A stretch of 64,000 nt of DNA from Polaromonas sp. AER18D-145. GTDB taxonomy: Bacteria > Pseudomonadota > Gammaproteobacteria > Burkholderiales > Burkholderiaceae_C. The position numbers and the translations under genes were made by a program. The stretch is taken from NCBI RefSeq assembly GCF_002379095.1, contig NZ_NBZV01000009.1:55242-119241 (forward strand). Direction: 5' to 3'. The stretch's first letter is position 1. Each line of letters starts with the position of its first letter. Of the stretch, positions 46,781-55,861 are shown one piece after another. The notes under the pieces are model-generated. The model made no database searches. It was not told the origin of the DNA and saw nothing but the letters and a program-made list of their open reading frames with translations.

Positions 46781-47985
46781 GCAGGGGTGGCCAGCCGTAC
46801 CAGCCACAGAACGAACCCGAACAGCCCCGCCGCCGATGCGCCAGCCAAGTACCAAACATGCTCAGCGGTGCTGAGCGTAAGTCCGAAAACCAGCGGGGCG
46901 CACAGGACCAGCAATTGCAGTGCATCAAAGCCCATGGCCATATACGAATAGGTCCTGGCTCGGCCCTGCTGGAACGGTAAATGGCTGAAGGCCGCCGTCA
47001 TGCAGGCAACCCCCTGCCAAAGCGCGAGCGGCAACAAGTAGGGCAGAACGCCGGCCCAGGCGCTTGACAGCCACTGCATGCGTAGGGCGAAATTACAGGC
47101 CAGCGCCAGCGCCGCCACCAGCAGCGCACCCAGCAGGCCGGCCATCACGGCGGATTGGCGTCGCGAGCTGCCTTCGGCCAGCAGGACCTGGGCCCAGGCC
47201 GTATGAATGACAGCGGGGACAAAACCCAGCAGCCGCAGGACCACGGCCAGAAAGCCAACCTCGGCCGCGCCGTGGCTGCGCTGCCAGAGCAACAAGATCG
47301 CAGTGCCGGTCAGCGCATCGATGGCTGTATGGGCCAGGCGCAGCGTCATGCTGCGGTCGTCCGCCCTGGCCACAGCGGGCTCCAGGCTGAGGCTTGCTCC
47401 GTACCTGTCGGGCAAGGAGGCCGATCGCCGCAGGGGCAGCAGCCAGAGCGCACCGGCGGCATAACCCGCCGCAGCGGCAAGCAGCAAGCCGGTGGCGCCG
47501 GCCTGCGGCCACAGGATGCCGGCCAGGCCGGCCACCGCCAGGGCAATCAGCGGGGGCATGGCTCGTCCTACAGCGATGGATTTGACCGACGCCGTCTTCA
47601 GGGTCAGCGGCTGGGCCAGATACCATCCCAGTTGCAGCAACGCCAATAGCGCGGCCCAAGCCAGCGTCTGTCCGATCAAGGCCAGCCCGCTGAGGTGTAC
47701 CCCCATCCAGGCCAGCGGCATCAAACATCCCAGTCGCAGCAGGCTGGCGCCTAGGGCGGCCCACAGGGCCTGAATGGGGTGGCGGTGCAGGTCCGCCAAC
47801 AAACTTAGCGGGCTTTGCGCCAGTGCCAACGTCATCCAGAAAAACGCGACTTGGCTGATGATGGAAAACTCGCCCACAGCCTGCGGCGTAAACAGCCGCA
47901 GCATCAGCAAGCTGAACAGTACCTGAGCCGTCAAGGACACGGCGCTGGCCAGCGCAATCGGAACCGAGGCGCGCGGCAACTTCAT
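46753..47985 (-). CDS. Polysaccharide flippase-like membrane protein (Wzx/MATE fold)
   Basis: A 410-residue protein with about twelve helices. The N-terminus MKLPRASVPIALASAVSLTA, with LLMLRLFTPQAVGEFSIISQ, is the start typical of Wzx-type lipid-linked oligosaccharide flippases of the MOP superfamily; there is no sharp signature motif. The ATG at 47985 overlaps the upstream glycosyltransferase stop (ATGA). It is the last gene of a three-gene minus-strand run and is convergent with the PglL-like gene. It probably moves the glycan made by the neighbouring transferases. Confidence 0.72.
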   Translation of the reverse strand: MKLPRASVPIALASAVSLTAQVLFSLLMLRLFTPQAVGEFSIISQVAFFWMTLALAQSPLSLLADLHRHPIQALWAALGASLLRLGCLMPLAWMGVHLSGLALIGQTLAWAALLALLQLGWYLAQPLTLKTASVKSIAVGRAMPPLIALAVAGLAGILWPQAGATGLLLAAAAGYAAGALWLLPLRRSASLPDRYGASLSLEPAVARADDRSMTLRLAHTAIDALTGTAILLLWQRSHGAAEVGFLAVVLRLLGFVPAVIHTAWAQVLLAEGSSRRQSAVMAGLLGALLVAALALACNFALRMQWLSSAWAGVLPYLLPLALWQGVACMTAAFSHLPFQQGRARTYSYMAMGFDALQLLVLCAPLVFGLTLSTAEHVWYLAGASAAGLFGFVLWLVRLATPAQGSLSSRS

Positions 47986-48905
47986 GCCAGCATGCCAATT
48001 TGACGCCAGACCTGCATCTTTGAAAGTAAGGGTGACCAAGACAGAGAATGCACATTTGGCACCAACAGGCATTGCTGATCAAGCGCCGGCCCAAGCAGCG
48101 CCCGGTAGGTGTCGGCATCGGCGCGACAAGGAATGTAGGCAAACCGAGCGTCGTGCAACTTTTCAAACCGGCGCACCCATGCATAGTCCGTGGACGCGAC
48201 AGGCAATCCGACGGCGCAATACTCCAACAGTTTGGTCGAGGTCAGGCAGGTAAAGGGGACCTGATCCGGTATCAGATTTAGGCCGTAACGGGCACGGCGA
48301 AGTTGGGTTGGTACCTGCTGGTGGGGAATACGACCGCCAAAAATCAGGTTGGCGTGATGCTGGAGTCGCGACTTTAAACTGTCTGGCACCTGCCCAACCA
48401 AAAGTACGCTTCGGCCGAGTTGAGAGAGCGCTTCAAAAACCGGCAGGAAATGGCTCAAACGCCGCATATCACCCAGGTATACAAAGTCAAATTCGGGTTC
48501 GATCCGCTTTAAAAATGGATTGAAAAACTCAGGAGCAATACCCACCATGTCACGAAACTCATACGGCACCTCATCAGCGAAGCCGAGACGTTGCAAGCCC
48601 CATTCATTTTGGTAAATACGGTAATCAGGTAGCGCCTGATGCCAGCGCTTGACGCGGTCTTTCAGCCAAGCCAATGGTGGCACCGAGGTGGAGACATGTT
48701 CGTGGATATGAAAAGCAGATGGAAAGCGCTTTGCCATTTGGTGAGTGACCAGCCCGCACATCCACCACAGAACAGAGGCATTGCTCGGAATAGTGCTGAT
48801 TTGACGGTGTACTTGAGCTTGATGCCCAGCAGCGTGCACAAATGCAACATAGGCCTGCAGCTCGGGCATGTACGCATCTCCCGTGTGGACAAAATGAATC
48901 AGCAT
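47982..48905 (-). CDS. Glycosyltransferase, GT4-like
   Basis: A 307-residue protein with a GT-B type C-terminal half: FDFVYLGDMRRLSHFLPVFE, GRIPHQQVPTQLRRARYGLN, TSTKLLEYCAVGLPVASTDY. KLLEYCAVGLPV is the usual nucleotide-sugar binding patch with a Glu. The N-terminal part is short, so the family assignment is general. Base composition drops here (about 37-52% GC in lines around 48421-48540, against about 65% in housekeeping genes nearby), a sign of transfer. It overlaps the genes on both sides by 4-7 bp. Confidence 0.72.
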   Translation of the reverse strand: MLIHFVHTGDAYMPELQAYVAFVHAAGHQAQVHRQISTIPSNASVLWWMCGLVTHQMAKRFPSAFHIHEHVSTSVPPLAWLKDRVKRWHQALPDYRIYQNEWGLQRLGFADEVPYEFRDMVGIAPEFFNPFLKRIEPEFDFVYLGDMRRLSHFLPVFEALSQLGRSVLLVGQVPDSLKSRLQHHANLIFGGRIPHQQVPTQLRRARYGLNLIPDQVPFTCLTSTKLLEYCAVGLPVASTDYAWVRRFEKLHDARFAYIPCRADADTYRALLGPALDQQCLLVPNVHSLSWSPLLSKMQVWRQIGMLA

Positions 48906-49918
48906 CGGCGTGCCGCCTGTTGTAATACGGTCTGCCAGTGCTGCCCAAAATCTTGCACCTGATGTCGTAACAGCACCCGCGTCATGTCTGTATTCAGCTG
49001 GTGCCGAGGCATGGACAGCACCGTCTGTACAGCATCCGCCAAGGCACGGGCCGAGTGATCACGCGCCAGCAGGTAAGGCGCATCATCGCCAACAACTTCT
49101 TGCAGGGCCGAGATCGGCAAGCCGACGCAGGGGACGCCCGCTGCAAACGATTCGAGCAGGGTCATCGGGCAACCTTCATAGCGCGACGCCAGCAGGGTCA
49201 TATGCCAAGGTGCATACAGACCCGCACCGTGCGGTCGCGGTCCGGCAAGCGTCAGGCGCTGATCCGCCAGCAGGCCTGCCCCGCTTTGGCGCAGCTCGTC
49301 GCGGAGCGGCCCATCGCCAACCAAAGTCAGGCGAAAGCGGTGCGGCAACAGGCGTAACACGTCCAGCAGCATACCTGGCTGCTTTTCCGGCGATAGACGA
49401 CCGATGTAGGCCAGTTGTGGATCGGCCCCAGCCGCCAGCTCCGCATGTGCCGTTTGGACCGCCTCAGTTTGCGGCACAGCGTTTGCAATGACAAAGCTGC
49501 GCTGGTGCGCCGCCAATGGTCTTTGCATAAAACGCAGAAACGAATCACGCGAAGCCCGTGACACGAACACAAAATAAGGCACACGACGGTAAAACCAGCG
49601 CAACCATAAGCGCTTCAGTGCACTGGCGTGAGCCTGCGTCAGCACCTCCTGCAAGGGACCATGCACCCACACCAGCACCGGCTTTCGCAGCAATAGGCCG
49701 ATTGCCCAGGCCAGGTAGGCCGGTCGAAAATTATGGCCGGCAAGAAGCACATCACACTGCCTAGCCGCAGTCAAGCGTTTCTGCCAACCGCACTGGCTGA
49801 GCGCCAACTCGCGGATCGACCAGCCCCGTTGCCGCAGGGCTTGACAAAGGGTGTTGCTGATCGTGCGCACGCCACCGTTGGCTTGGTCTTCTTGCAGCAG
49901 CAAAATACGTGGTGTCAC
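48899..49918 (-). CDS. Glycosyltransferase family 4 protein
   Basis: About 339 residues. The GT-B fold is shown by VTPRILLLQEDQANGGVRTI at the start, PQLAYIGRLSPEKQPGMLLD, RLTLVGDGPLRDELRQ and the Glu-x7-Glu region LASRYEGCPMTLLESFAAGV. The GTG at 49918 starts at the conserved beta strand; an ATG at 49984 would overlap the divergent methyltransferase gene by 33 bp and is less likely. It overlaps the next glycosyltransferase gene by 7 bp. Donor and acceptor are unknown. Confidence 0.82.
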   Translation of the reverse strand: MTPRILLLQEDQANGGVRTISNTLCQALRQRGWSIRELALSQCGWQKRLTAARQCDVLLAGHNFRPAYLAWAIGLLLRKPVLVWVHGPLQEVLTQAHASALKRLWLRWFYRRVPYFVFVSRASRDSFLRFMQRPLAAHQRSFVIANAVPQTEAVQTAHAELAAGADPQLAYIGRLSPEKQPGMLLDVLRLLPHRFRLTLVGDGPLRDELRQSGAGLLADQRLTLAGPRPHGAGLYAPWHMTLLASRYEGCPMTLLESFAAGVPCVGLPISALQEVVGDDAPYLLARDHSARALADAVQTVLSMPRHQLNTDMTRVLLRHQVQDFGQHWQTVLQQAARRC

Positions 49919-49951
49919 TGAGGGGGCGGTGTTGGTGTTGATAATGGCGGG

Positions 49952-50662
49952 ATGAACCAGATCGAAAGCTATTTGTCGGGCCATTCATTCAGTGACGACC
50001 TGCCCTTTCGTCCCCAAATTATCAGTCATTCCCAGCCGCGGGGCGATCTTCTGACGCAATGGGTGGCGGGACGGCGCGTGTTGCATGTCGGCTTTGCCGA
50101 CCATGTTCCCTTGATTGCGAGCCGGGTTGCCGACGGCAGCTGGCTGCACTCACGCCTGACCCGCAGCGCCAGTGCATGCGAGGGAATCGACATCAACCAT
50201 CAGGGCGTGGCCACGGCGCGCAGTCTGGGCTTTGAGAACGTGCATGCGCTGGATATTTTTGCACCCGCTGCCACCGCTAAGCTGGCGGAGTGGCGGTTGG
50301 ATTTGGTGCTGGTGCCCGATGTGATTGAGCACTTACCAGATCCTGCGGCCTTCTTGCGGCGTCTGGCGCAGTGCATGCCAGCGGCCGAGTTCGTGGTTAC
50401 GGTGCCCAACGCGCTGTCGCTTCGCAACGCGGTACAGGCCGTGCGGGGCGTGGAGCGCATTAATACCGACCACCGCGCGTGGTTCTCGCCGTTCACCCTG
50501 CTCAAGGTGCTGGCGGATGCAGGACTGCAGCCAGAAAGTCTGCACGGGTGTGCGGTCTCGGCTTCAGGCTCGATCAAGGGGCGAGTGTTGCGTATCCTTA
50601 TGCGGCGGCGCCCGATTTGGTCGGACGTGTTGCTAGTGCGTGCAAGGACCTGTCAAGCTTGA
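49952..50662 (+). CDS. Class I SAM-dependent methyltransferase-like protein
   Basis: A 236-residue protein. Motif I reads RRVLHVGFADH, a weak form of the usual E/DxGxGxG; acidic ribose-binding residues are in CEGIDINHQGVATARSLGF, and DLVLVPDVIEHLPDPAAFLR is the typical post-motif II stretch. AWFSPFTLLKVLADAGLQPE near the C-terminus is common in methyltransferases of glycan loci. It stands alone on plus between two minus-strand glycan blocks and is convergent with the sugar transferase gene, 11 bp apart. Confidence 0.7.
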   Translation: MNQIESYLSGHSFSDDLPFRPQIISHSQPRGDLLTQWVAGRRVLHVGFADHVPLIASRVADGSWLHSRLTRSASACEGIDINHQGVATARSLGFENVHALDIFAPAATAKLAEWRLDLVLVPDVIEHLPDPAAFLRRLAQCMPAAEFVVTVPNALSLRNAVQAVRGVERINTDHRAWFSPFTLLKVLADAGLQPESLHGCAVSASGSIKGRVLRILMRRRPIWSDVLLVRARTCQA

Positions 50663-50673
50663 GTTTGGTGAGC

Positions 50674-52011
50674 CTAGCGCGAGCCAAAACCGCTCAGTAC
50701 AATGCGTAGGGTCTTGTAAGCTATCAGTAGATCCAGTGCCATGGAGTAGTGCGCGACGTAGTAAAGGTCGTAGCTGAGCTTGACGACGGTTTGCTCCTCG
50801 CTGTCCGCATAGCCCTGCTGCACTTGAGCCCAGCCGGTGAGACCGGGGCGAACCAGATGGCGATAAGGATAGGCCGGGATCCTGGTGGAAAATTTATTGA
50901 CAAACTGCGTTTGCTCCGGGCGTGGGCCGATCAGGCTCATGTGTCCTAGCACCACGTTCCACAATTGGGGAAGTTCGTCGAGTCGCCATCGGCGAATGGT
51001 GCGGCCAATGCTGGTGATGCGGGCATCCTGCTGTTGCGCGAAACGGGCGGGTTGCTGTGCTTGCTGGGGATACATGCTGCGGAACTTCCAGAGCCGGAAG
51101 TCCCGACCATCGCGCCCCACACGGCGTTGGGCGAATAGCATGGGTCCGGGCGAGTCGAGTTTGATGGCGAGGCCCACCGCCACGCAAACTGGTAGCCACA
51201 GTGGCAGGCTGAAAAGCACCAGCGCTACATCGAGCACGCGCTTGGCCACGTCATGTGCCGGGTTACCGTCGATCTGCCAGAGATCGTCCTGATCGGTAGG
51301 CAGCATCTTGCGGCCGCTGAGCAGTTCAGCCACCGCCTCCACGCTGTAGAGTCGCACATGGTTGAGTTTCAGGCGGCTGAGTAGCTGGCTGCGCACATCG
51401 CTGAGCGGCACATGCCGGTCGAGCACCACCCCGTCGCCGGCAGGTATTTGTCCTGACGCCAGTGCTTCGCTGGGCCACGGCTCCAGGCGTACGGACTGGT
51501 AGTGCAAAAGCGCGTTGCCGCCCAGCAGGCACTGAAGCCGTTCAGGCACACCGGTATCCAGGTAGAGCAGTCGCTGCGTGTGATGCCGTCGATGCAGCCA
51601 GTCGCCCAGCACAAACCAGGCGGTGGACAGGGCATAGACCAGCAGCACGGCGCCGCGTGAATAAGGTTGCTGCAGCAGCGCAAAGCCCAGTGGTGTTAGC
51701 AGAAAGGGAAGGGCCGTGGTGACCAGCAACAGGCTGCCGCGCTCGGCGGCGGGTAGCCCCGCGCCCCGGTAGAGCCAATGGGCGGCCAGCAGGTAGGGCA
51801 GGGTGCACCACAGCACGGTCTGGGGGAACTGGTAAGTGGCCAAATCCGCCTGCTGCAAGCCGAGGCCGATCAGGTAGCTCAGCAGCAACGTGAACACGCC
51901 GGCCAGCGACCAGCCAAGTTGGGCGCCTTGCCGACGTGCAGTCGACGACGCGAGGGTGCTGTGCTCAACGGGCGAGGTCGCGGGCGGACTCATGATGGAT
52001 GATTTGACCAT
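50674..52011 (-). CDS. Polyprenyl glycosylphosphotransferase (initiating sugar transferase)
   Basis: A 445-residue WbaP/ExoY-type enzyme that transfers a sugar-1-phosphate to undecaprenyl phosphate, the first step of glycan assembly. Four N-terminal helices precede a CoA-binding-like domain; the catalytic C-terminus has AKRVLDVALVLFSLPLWLPV, DSPGPMLFAQRRVGRDGRDF, LWKFRSM, RRWRLDELPQLWNVVLGHMS and LIGPRPEQ. The ATG at 52011 lies inside the end of the upstream glycosyltransferase gene (47-bp overlap); ATG 51993 is an alternative. Confidence 0.92.
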   Translation of the reverse strand: MVKSSIMSPPATSPVEHSTLASSTARRQGAQLGWSLAGVFTLLLSYLIGLGLQQADLATYQFPQTVLWCTLPYLLAAHWLYRGAGLPAAERGSLLLVTTALPFLLTPLGFALLQQPYSRGAVLLVYALSTAWFVLGDWLHRRHHTQRLLYLDTGVPERLQCLLGGNALLHYQSVRLEPWPSEALASGQIPAGDGVVLDRHVPLSDVRSQLLSRLKLNHVRLYSVEAVAELLSGRKMLPTDQDDLWQIDGNPAHDVAKRVLDVALVLFSLPLWLPVCVAVGLAIKLDSPGPMLFAQRRVGRDGRDFRLWKFRSMYPQQAQQPARFAQQQDARITSIGRTIRRWRLDELPQLWNVVLGHMSLIGPRPEQTQFVNKFSTRIPAYPYRHLVRPGLTGWAQVQQGYADSEEQTVVKLSYDLYYVAHYSMALDLLIAYKTLRIVLSGFGSR

Positions 52012-53107
52012 AAAGGGTTCCCACCGCGCGCGCCATGGGCGCCGGTGTGAACCGATCCTCGTAGCGCTGGCGTGCCGCTTTGCCAAGGCTAACACGTAGA
52101 TCAGGGGTGGCGGCCAGGGATTGAAGGGCGTCGACCAGGGAGTCCGGGTCGTTGGAAACCAGCAGTCCGTCTGTGCCATGCGTGAGAAGCTCGCGGGTGC
52201 CGGGCAGATCGCTGGCGACAATGGCGAGGCCGGAACGCATGGCCTCGATGATGGAGACGGGCAGACCCTCATGGTCGGAAAGCAGGATAAAAACTTCATG
52301 CATTGCCAGCCGATGGGAAACATCGCTGACGTCGCCGGTAAAGGTCACCTCTTTGAGACCCAGTTGTTGGGTCAGAGCGCGATAGGCGGCGAGATCCGGA
52401 CCGTCGCCGATCAGGCTGGCGGGCACTTCCCGGCCCAGCCGGTCGCGCAGCAGGGCCAACGCCTGCAACAGCAGATCGGGCCGTTTGGGCCGGGCCAGAC
52501 GAGCCACCATGACGATGCGCATCGGCTGATGGTCCGGTTGGGCGCGCTCCGGTGTGTCCGCCACGGCGTTGGTAATGACTGTGAGGCGGTCGGGCGCGAT
52601 TGGCAGCCGAGTGGCCAGCTGACGCTCATGCTCGGAGACGCAAATCATGTGGCTGGTGAGCGGAGCCAGTGTCGATTCCGCCAGCCAGGCGACCAAGCGC
52701 TGCAGCAAGGGGGCTTCGGGCTTGAAGCCAAAGCCGTGCACAGTGTAGATCACCGGTGTGTTGGTAATCCGACCAGCGATGCGCGCGACCACGCCAGCGG
52801 CTGCGCTGTGGGCGTGGAGAATGGCTGGCCGGTGCGCCCTAAGCAGGCGCAGCAAGGCGCGCACGGCCGCCAGCACCCGCAGTGGCGAGAGCGAATTGCC
52901 GAGCTGTGGCAGCGGACATACCGCAATGCCCAGCGCCTGCAATTCATCGCCTAAGACGGAGCGGGGTGACGGTCCGCCAATGACCGCTACAAAGCGGACG
53001 CGCGGTGCGAGCGCTTGGCAGAGCGCTAGCACCTGTGTTTGCGCGCCGCCGGACTCGCCTTTGGTGATGACCTGCATTACCTTGACCGTGGGACTATCGG
53101 TTTTCAA
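51965..53107 (-). CDS. Glycosyltransferase family 4 protein
   Basis: A 380-residue GT-B transferase. Family features: VMQVITKGESGGAQTQVLAL at the N-terminus, HAHSAAAGVVARIAGR, RIVMVARLARPKRPDLLLQA and LLSDHEGLPVSIIEAMRSGL with the conserved Glu pair. The start is a TTG directly after the galE stop codon (TAA-TTG); it is kept because the first beta strand needs the residues before the internal ATG at 53077. It sits in the order galE, GT4, sugar transferase. Confidence 0.88.
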   Translation of the reverse strand: MKTDSPTVKVMQVITKGESGGAQTQVLALCQALAPRVRFVAVIGGPSPRSVLGDELQALGIAVCPLPQLGNSLSPLRVLAAVRALLRLLRAHRPAILHAHSAAAGVVARIAGRITNTPVIYTVHGFGFKPEAPLLQRLVAWLAESTLAPLTSHMICVSEHERQLATRLPIAPDRLTVITNAVADTPERAQPDHQPMRIVMVARLARPKRPDLLLQALALLRDRLGREVPASLIGDGPDLAAYRALTQQLGLKEVTFTGDVSDVSHRLAMHEVFILLSDHEGLPVSIIEAMRSGLAIVASDLPGTRELLTHGTDGLLVSNDPDSLVDALQSLAATPDLRVSLGKAARQRYEDRFTPAPMARAVGTLYGQIIHHESARDLAR

Positions 53108-54127
53108 TTAGCTTGCATAGCCGGTCGGGTTCATCGATTGCCAACGCCAGGCGTCCTCGCACATGCGGGCGATATCGTGCTCGGCTTGCCAGCCGAGAGT
53201 TGTGAGCGCTAAGGTGGTGTCGGCGTAGCAGGCCGCCACATCACCTTGGCGACGGGCGGTCTGTCGATAGGCGATGGGACGCCCGGTCACCCGGACAAAG
53301 GTATCGACGAGTTGCTGGACGCTAACGCCATGCCCGGTGCCTAGGTTCACGGTGATCGATGACTGCTGTTTGGTCAAATGTTCCAGCGCAGCAACGTGGC
53401 CACGGGCCAGATCCATCACGTGGATGTAGTCGCGTACGCCAGTGCCGTCAGGTGTTGGGTAGTCGTTGCCGAAGATGCTCAGATAGTCGCGCTGGCCCAC
53501 CGCGACCTGGGTAATGTAGGGCATCAGGTTGTTGGGAATACCGCTTGGCGCTTCACCGATGATTCCGCTTGGGTGCGCACCGACAGGATTGAAGTAGCGC
53601 AGGATCGCGACTTGCCAGCGCGGGTCGGCATCTTGCAGATCCCGCAGCATGTCTTCGCATATGAGCTTGGTGCGGGCGTAGGGATTGGTGGCTTTTAGAT
53701 GCGCAGCTTCAGAAATCGGCACCTGCTGCGGGTCGCCGTACACCGTGGCTGACGAACTGAAAACCATACGGCGCACGTCTGCCCTGTCCATTGCCTGCAG
53801 CAGGCTGACGGTGCTGCCGACATTGTTGTCGAAGTAGCGCAGTGGCTGCGTCACCGACTCTCCCACAGCCTTGAGGCCTGCAAAATGGATGACGCTCTCC
53901 ACTGGGTACTGTGCGAAGACGCTATCAAGCGCGGCACCGTCACGCACATCGGCCTGCACGAATTCGAATTGATCGCCGCACAGCTGGCGTAGCCGGTCCA
54001 GCACGCGCGGGCTGCTGTTGCACAAATTGTCGATGATGATGACTCTGTACCCCGCGTCCATGAGTATGACCGCGGTGTGCGATCCTATGTAGCCGGCTCC
54101 GCCGGTGATGAGTGTGCAGGGTGTCAT
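53108..54127 (-). CDS. galE: UDP-glucose 4-epimerase
   Basis: A 339-residue extended SDR enzyme that interconverts UDP-glucose and UDP-galactose with bound NAD. The glycine motif is LITGGAGYIGSHTAVILMDA, VIHFAGLKAVGES follows, the Ser-Tyr-Lys active site is in VFSSSATVYGD and NPYARTKLICEDML, and ILRYFNPVGAHPSGIIGE and YPTPDGTGVRDYIHVMDLA are typical of GalE. It supplies sugar nucleotides for the adjoining glycan genes and directly abuts the next gene. Confidence 0.96.
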   Translation of the reverse strand: MTPCTLITGGAGYIGSHTAVILMDAGYRVIIIDNLCNSSPRVLDRLRQLCGDQFEFVQADVRDGAALDSVFAQYPVESVIHFAGLKAVGESVTQPLRYFDNNVGSTVSLLQAMDRADVRRMVFSSSATVYGDPQQVPISEAAHLKATNPYARTKLICEDMLRDLQDADPRWQVAILRYFNPVGAHPSGIIGEAPSGIPNNLMPYITQVAVGQRDYLSIFGNDYPTPDGTGVRDYIHVMDLARGHVAALEHLTKQQSSITVNLGTGHGVSVQQLVDTFVRVTGRPIAYRQTARRQGDVAACYADTTLALTTLGWQAEHDIARMCEDAWRWQSMNPTGYAS

Positions 54128-54201
54128 GGGCTCATTTTCTCAGGGCGAATTATCGCAAATGAACAATCTGGACCAAATTCCCTGCGTAAGGACGCATAAG
54201 A

Positions 54202-54271
54202 TATCTGAAATATACAGATAGGGGCTTAGGAAGCAAGTCTGATAGAAAGAGTCGCTTCCTGGGATTCCCCT
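54202..54271 (+). other. Cluster of small inverted repeats upstream of the second PglL-like gene
   Basis: TATCTG-AAATATA-CAGATA, then AGGAAGC (54228-54234) paired with GCTTCCT (54254-54260) flanked by AGGGG/CCCCT. TGCGT-AAGG-ACGCA lies just upstream. The 225-bp gap between galE and the PglL-like gene also has CCTC/GAGG at 54286-54300. This could be a structured leader or regulator site. Confidence 0.4.
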
Positions 54272-54352
54272 GAAATAACGGACACCTCCTCATTGTGAGG
54301 CTGACCTGCAGCCCATGGCCGTGGCGCCTTTCGCGCTTGCATACTCAAGTTG

Positions 54353-55849
54353 ATGTTGTCCATTGCCACTTTCTTATTCATAACACTCCCCTGGCTCAAT
54401 CCCTTTGCCCCGGGTCCAGCCCCTGCCGTCGTGCCGCTGTTGTTGTCGTGGGCTTGTGCCACAGCATTGCTCGGGTCCTGCACGCATGCGTCGGCCCGCT
54501 TCCGGCCCCAGTGCCTGGCGACGGCCACAACAAGGGCGTGGCTGATTGCAGGACTGCTCAGCAGCGCTATCGGCTTGCTGCAATATTTCGGTGCAGCGGC
54601 CGCGCTTGCTCCATGGGTCAACCAGGCCCCGTTGGGTGAGGCCTTTGCCAATCTGCGCCAACGCAACCAGTTCGCGAGTTTGACCAACATCGCTTTGGTC
54701 GCGCTGGTATGGCTGGTTATGAAACACGGTTTTTCCCGTCACCGGGAGAGGTTGGTGTGGATGGTGGCTGGCCTGCTGGCGGCGGGGAACGCCGCATCCT
54801 CATCGCGGACAGGGTTGTTGCAACTGGTTTTGCTGTGCGTGCTGTGCATGTTCTGGACCGGCTGGCGCCAATCACCGGTTCGCCGCGTGTTGCTGGGGGC
54901 TGTGCTGGCCTATGGGGTGGCCACGCTGGCACTGCCCTGGTTGGCCGGGCTGGACCTGCTGGGCCATGGCATGGTCGCTCGGCTGCGTGCGGGAGACCCC
55001 GTTTGTGCCGGCCGCCTGACGCTCTGGTCCAACGTACTGCATCTGATCGCGCAAAAGCCCTGGTTCGGATGGGGCTGGGGCGAACTGGATTATGCGCACT
55101 ACATGACGCTTTACCCCGGAGCGCGTTTCTGCGACATCCTGGACAATGCCCACAACCTGCCGCTGCACCTGGCCGTGGAATTGGGCATTCCGTTGGCCCT
55201 GGCTGTGTGTGGTGGTGCGGGCTGGGTCGTCTGGCGTGCCAAGCCCTGGCGAGAAACGGACCCGACCCGGCAGATGGCATGGGCTGTGCTGGCCGTCATC
55301 ATGTTGCACAGCATGCTGGAGTATCCGCTGTGGTACGGCCCCTTCCAGATGGCATTTGGGCTGTGCGTGTGGATGCTGTGGCCGGCGCCGCGAGAGCCGG
55401 TGGCGGGCTCACGTTCCTACGCGCGCGCGGGAGCGGCAATTCGGCTTGTCGTGGCGACAGCATTGTTGGCAGCGGTGGCTTATGCCGCATGGGATTACCA
55501 CCGTGTCAGCCAGATTTACCTGGCGCCACAGGCACGCGACCTGGCCTACCGTGACGATACGCTGGACAAGGTTCGCGGATCCCGGCTTTTCCGGAACCAG
55601 GTGCGGTTTGCGGAACTGACGACCACCTCGCTCAAGCTCGGCAACGCGCAGTGGACTTTCGACACCGCTACGGCCTTGCTGCATTACTCGCCCGAGCCAC
55701 GGGTGATTGAAAAGGTGGTTGAAAGCGCCGTCATGCTTGGGCGCGACGATGAAGCCTTGCTGCATCTGGCTCGTTACCGAGCGGCTTTCCCCGACGAATA
55801 TACAAAGTGGCGCCATGCCAACGGCCTGACTGGCGGGCCTGCAGACTGA
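54353..55849 (+). CDS. PglL/Wzy-type O-oligosaccharyltransferase or O-antigen ligase, copy 2
   Basis: About 498 residues with many membrane helices. NLRQRNQFASLTNIALVALV is the N-terminal PglL-type motif; KPWFGWGWGELDYAHYMTLY through DNAHNLPLHLAVELGIPLAL is the Wzy_C periplasmic loop with the conserved His; HSMLEYPLWYGPFQMAFGL follows, and the C-terminus is a periplasmic helical domain. It has the same layout as the protein at 45092 but is clearly a different paralogue. It ends 12 bp before a MITE-like element. Confidence 0.82.
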   Translation: MLSIATFLFITLPWLNPFAPGPAPAVVPLLLSWACATALLGSCTHASARFRPQCLATATTRAWLIAGLLSSAIGLLQYFGAAAALAPWVNQAPLGEAFANLRQRNQFASLTNIALVALVWLVMKHGFSRHRERLVWMVAGLLAAGNAASSSRTGLLQLVLLCVLCMFWTGWRQSPVRRVLLGAVLAYGVATLALPWLAGLDLLGHGMVARLRAGDPVCAGRLTLWSNVLHLIAQKPWFGWGWGELDYAHYMTLYPGARFCDILDNAHNLPLHLAVELGIPLALAVCGGAGWVVWRAKPWRETDPTRQMAWAVLAVIMLHSMLEYPLWYGPFQMAFGLCVWMLWPAPREPVAGSRSYARAGAAIRLVVATALLAAVAYAAWDYHRVSQIYLAPQARDLAYRDDTLDKVRGSRLFRNQVRFAELTTTSLKLGNAQWTFDTATALLHYSPEPRVIEKVVESAVMLGRDDEALLHLARYRAAFPDEYTKWRHANGLTGGPAD

Positions 55850-55861
55850 CCCTGGACGCGG

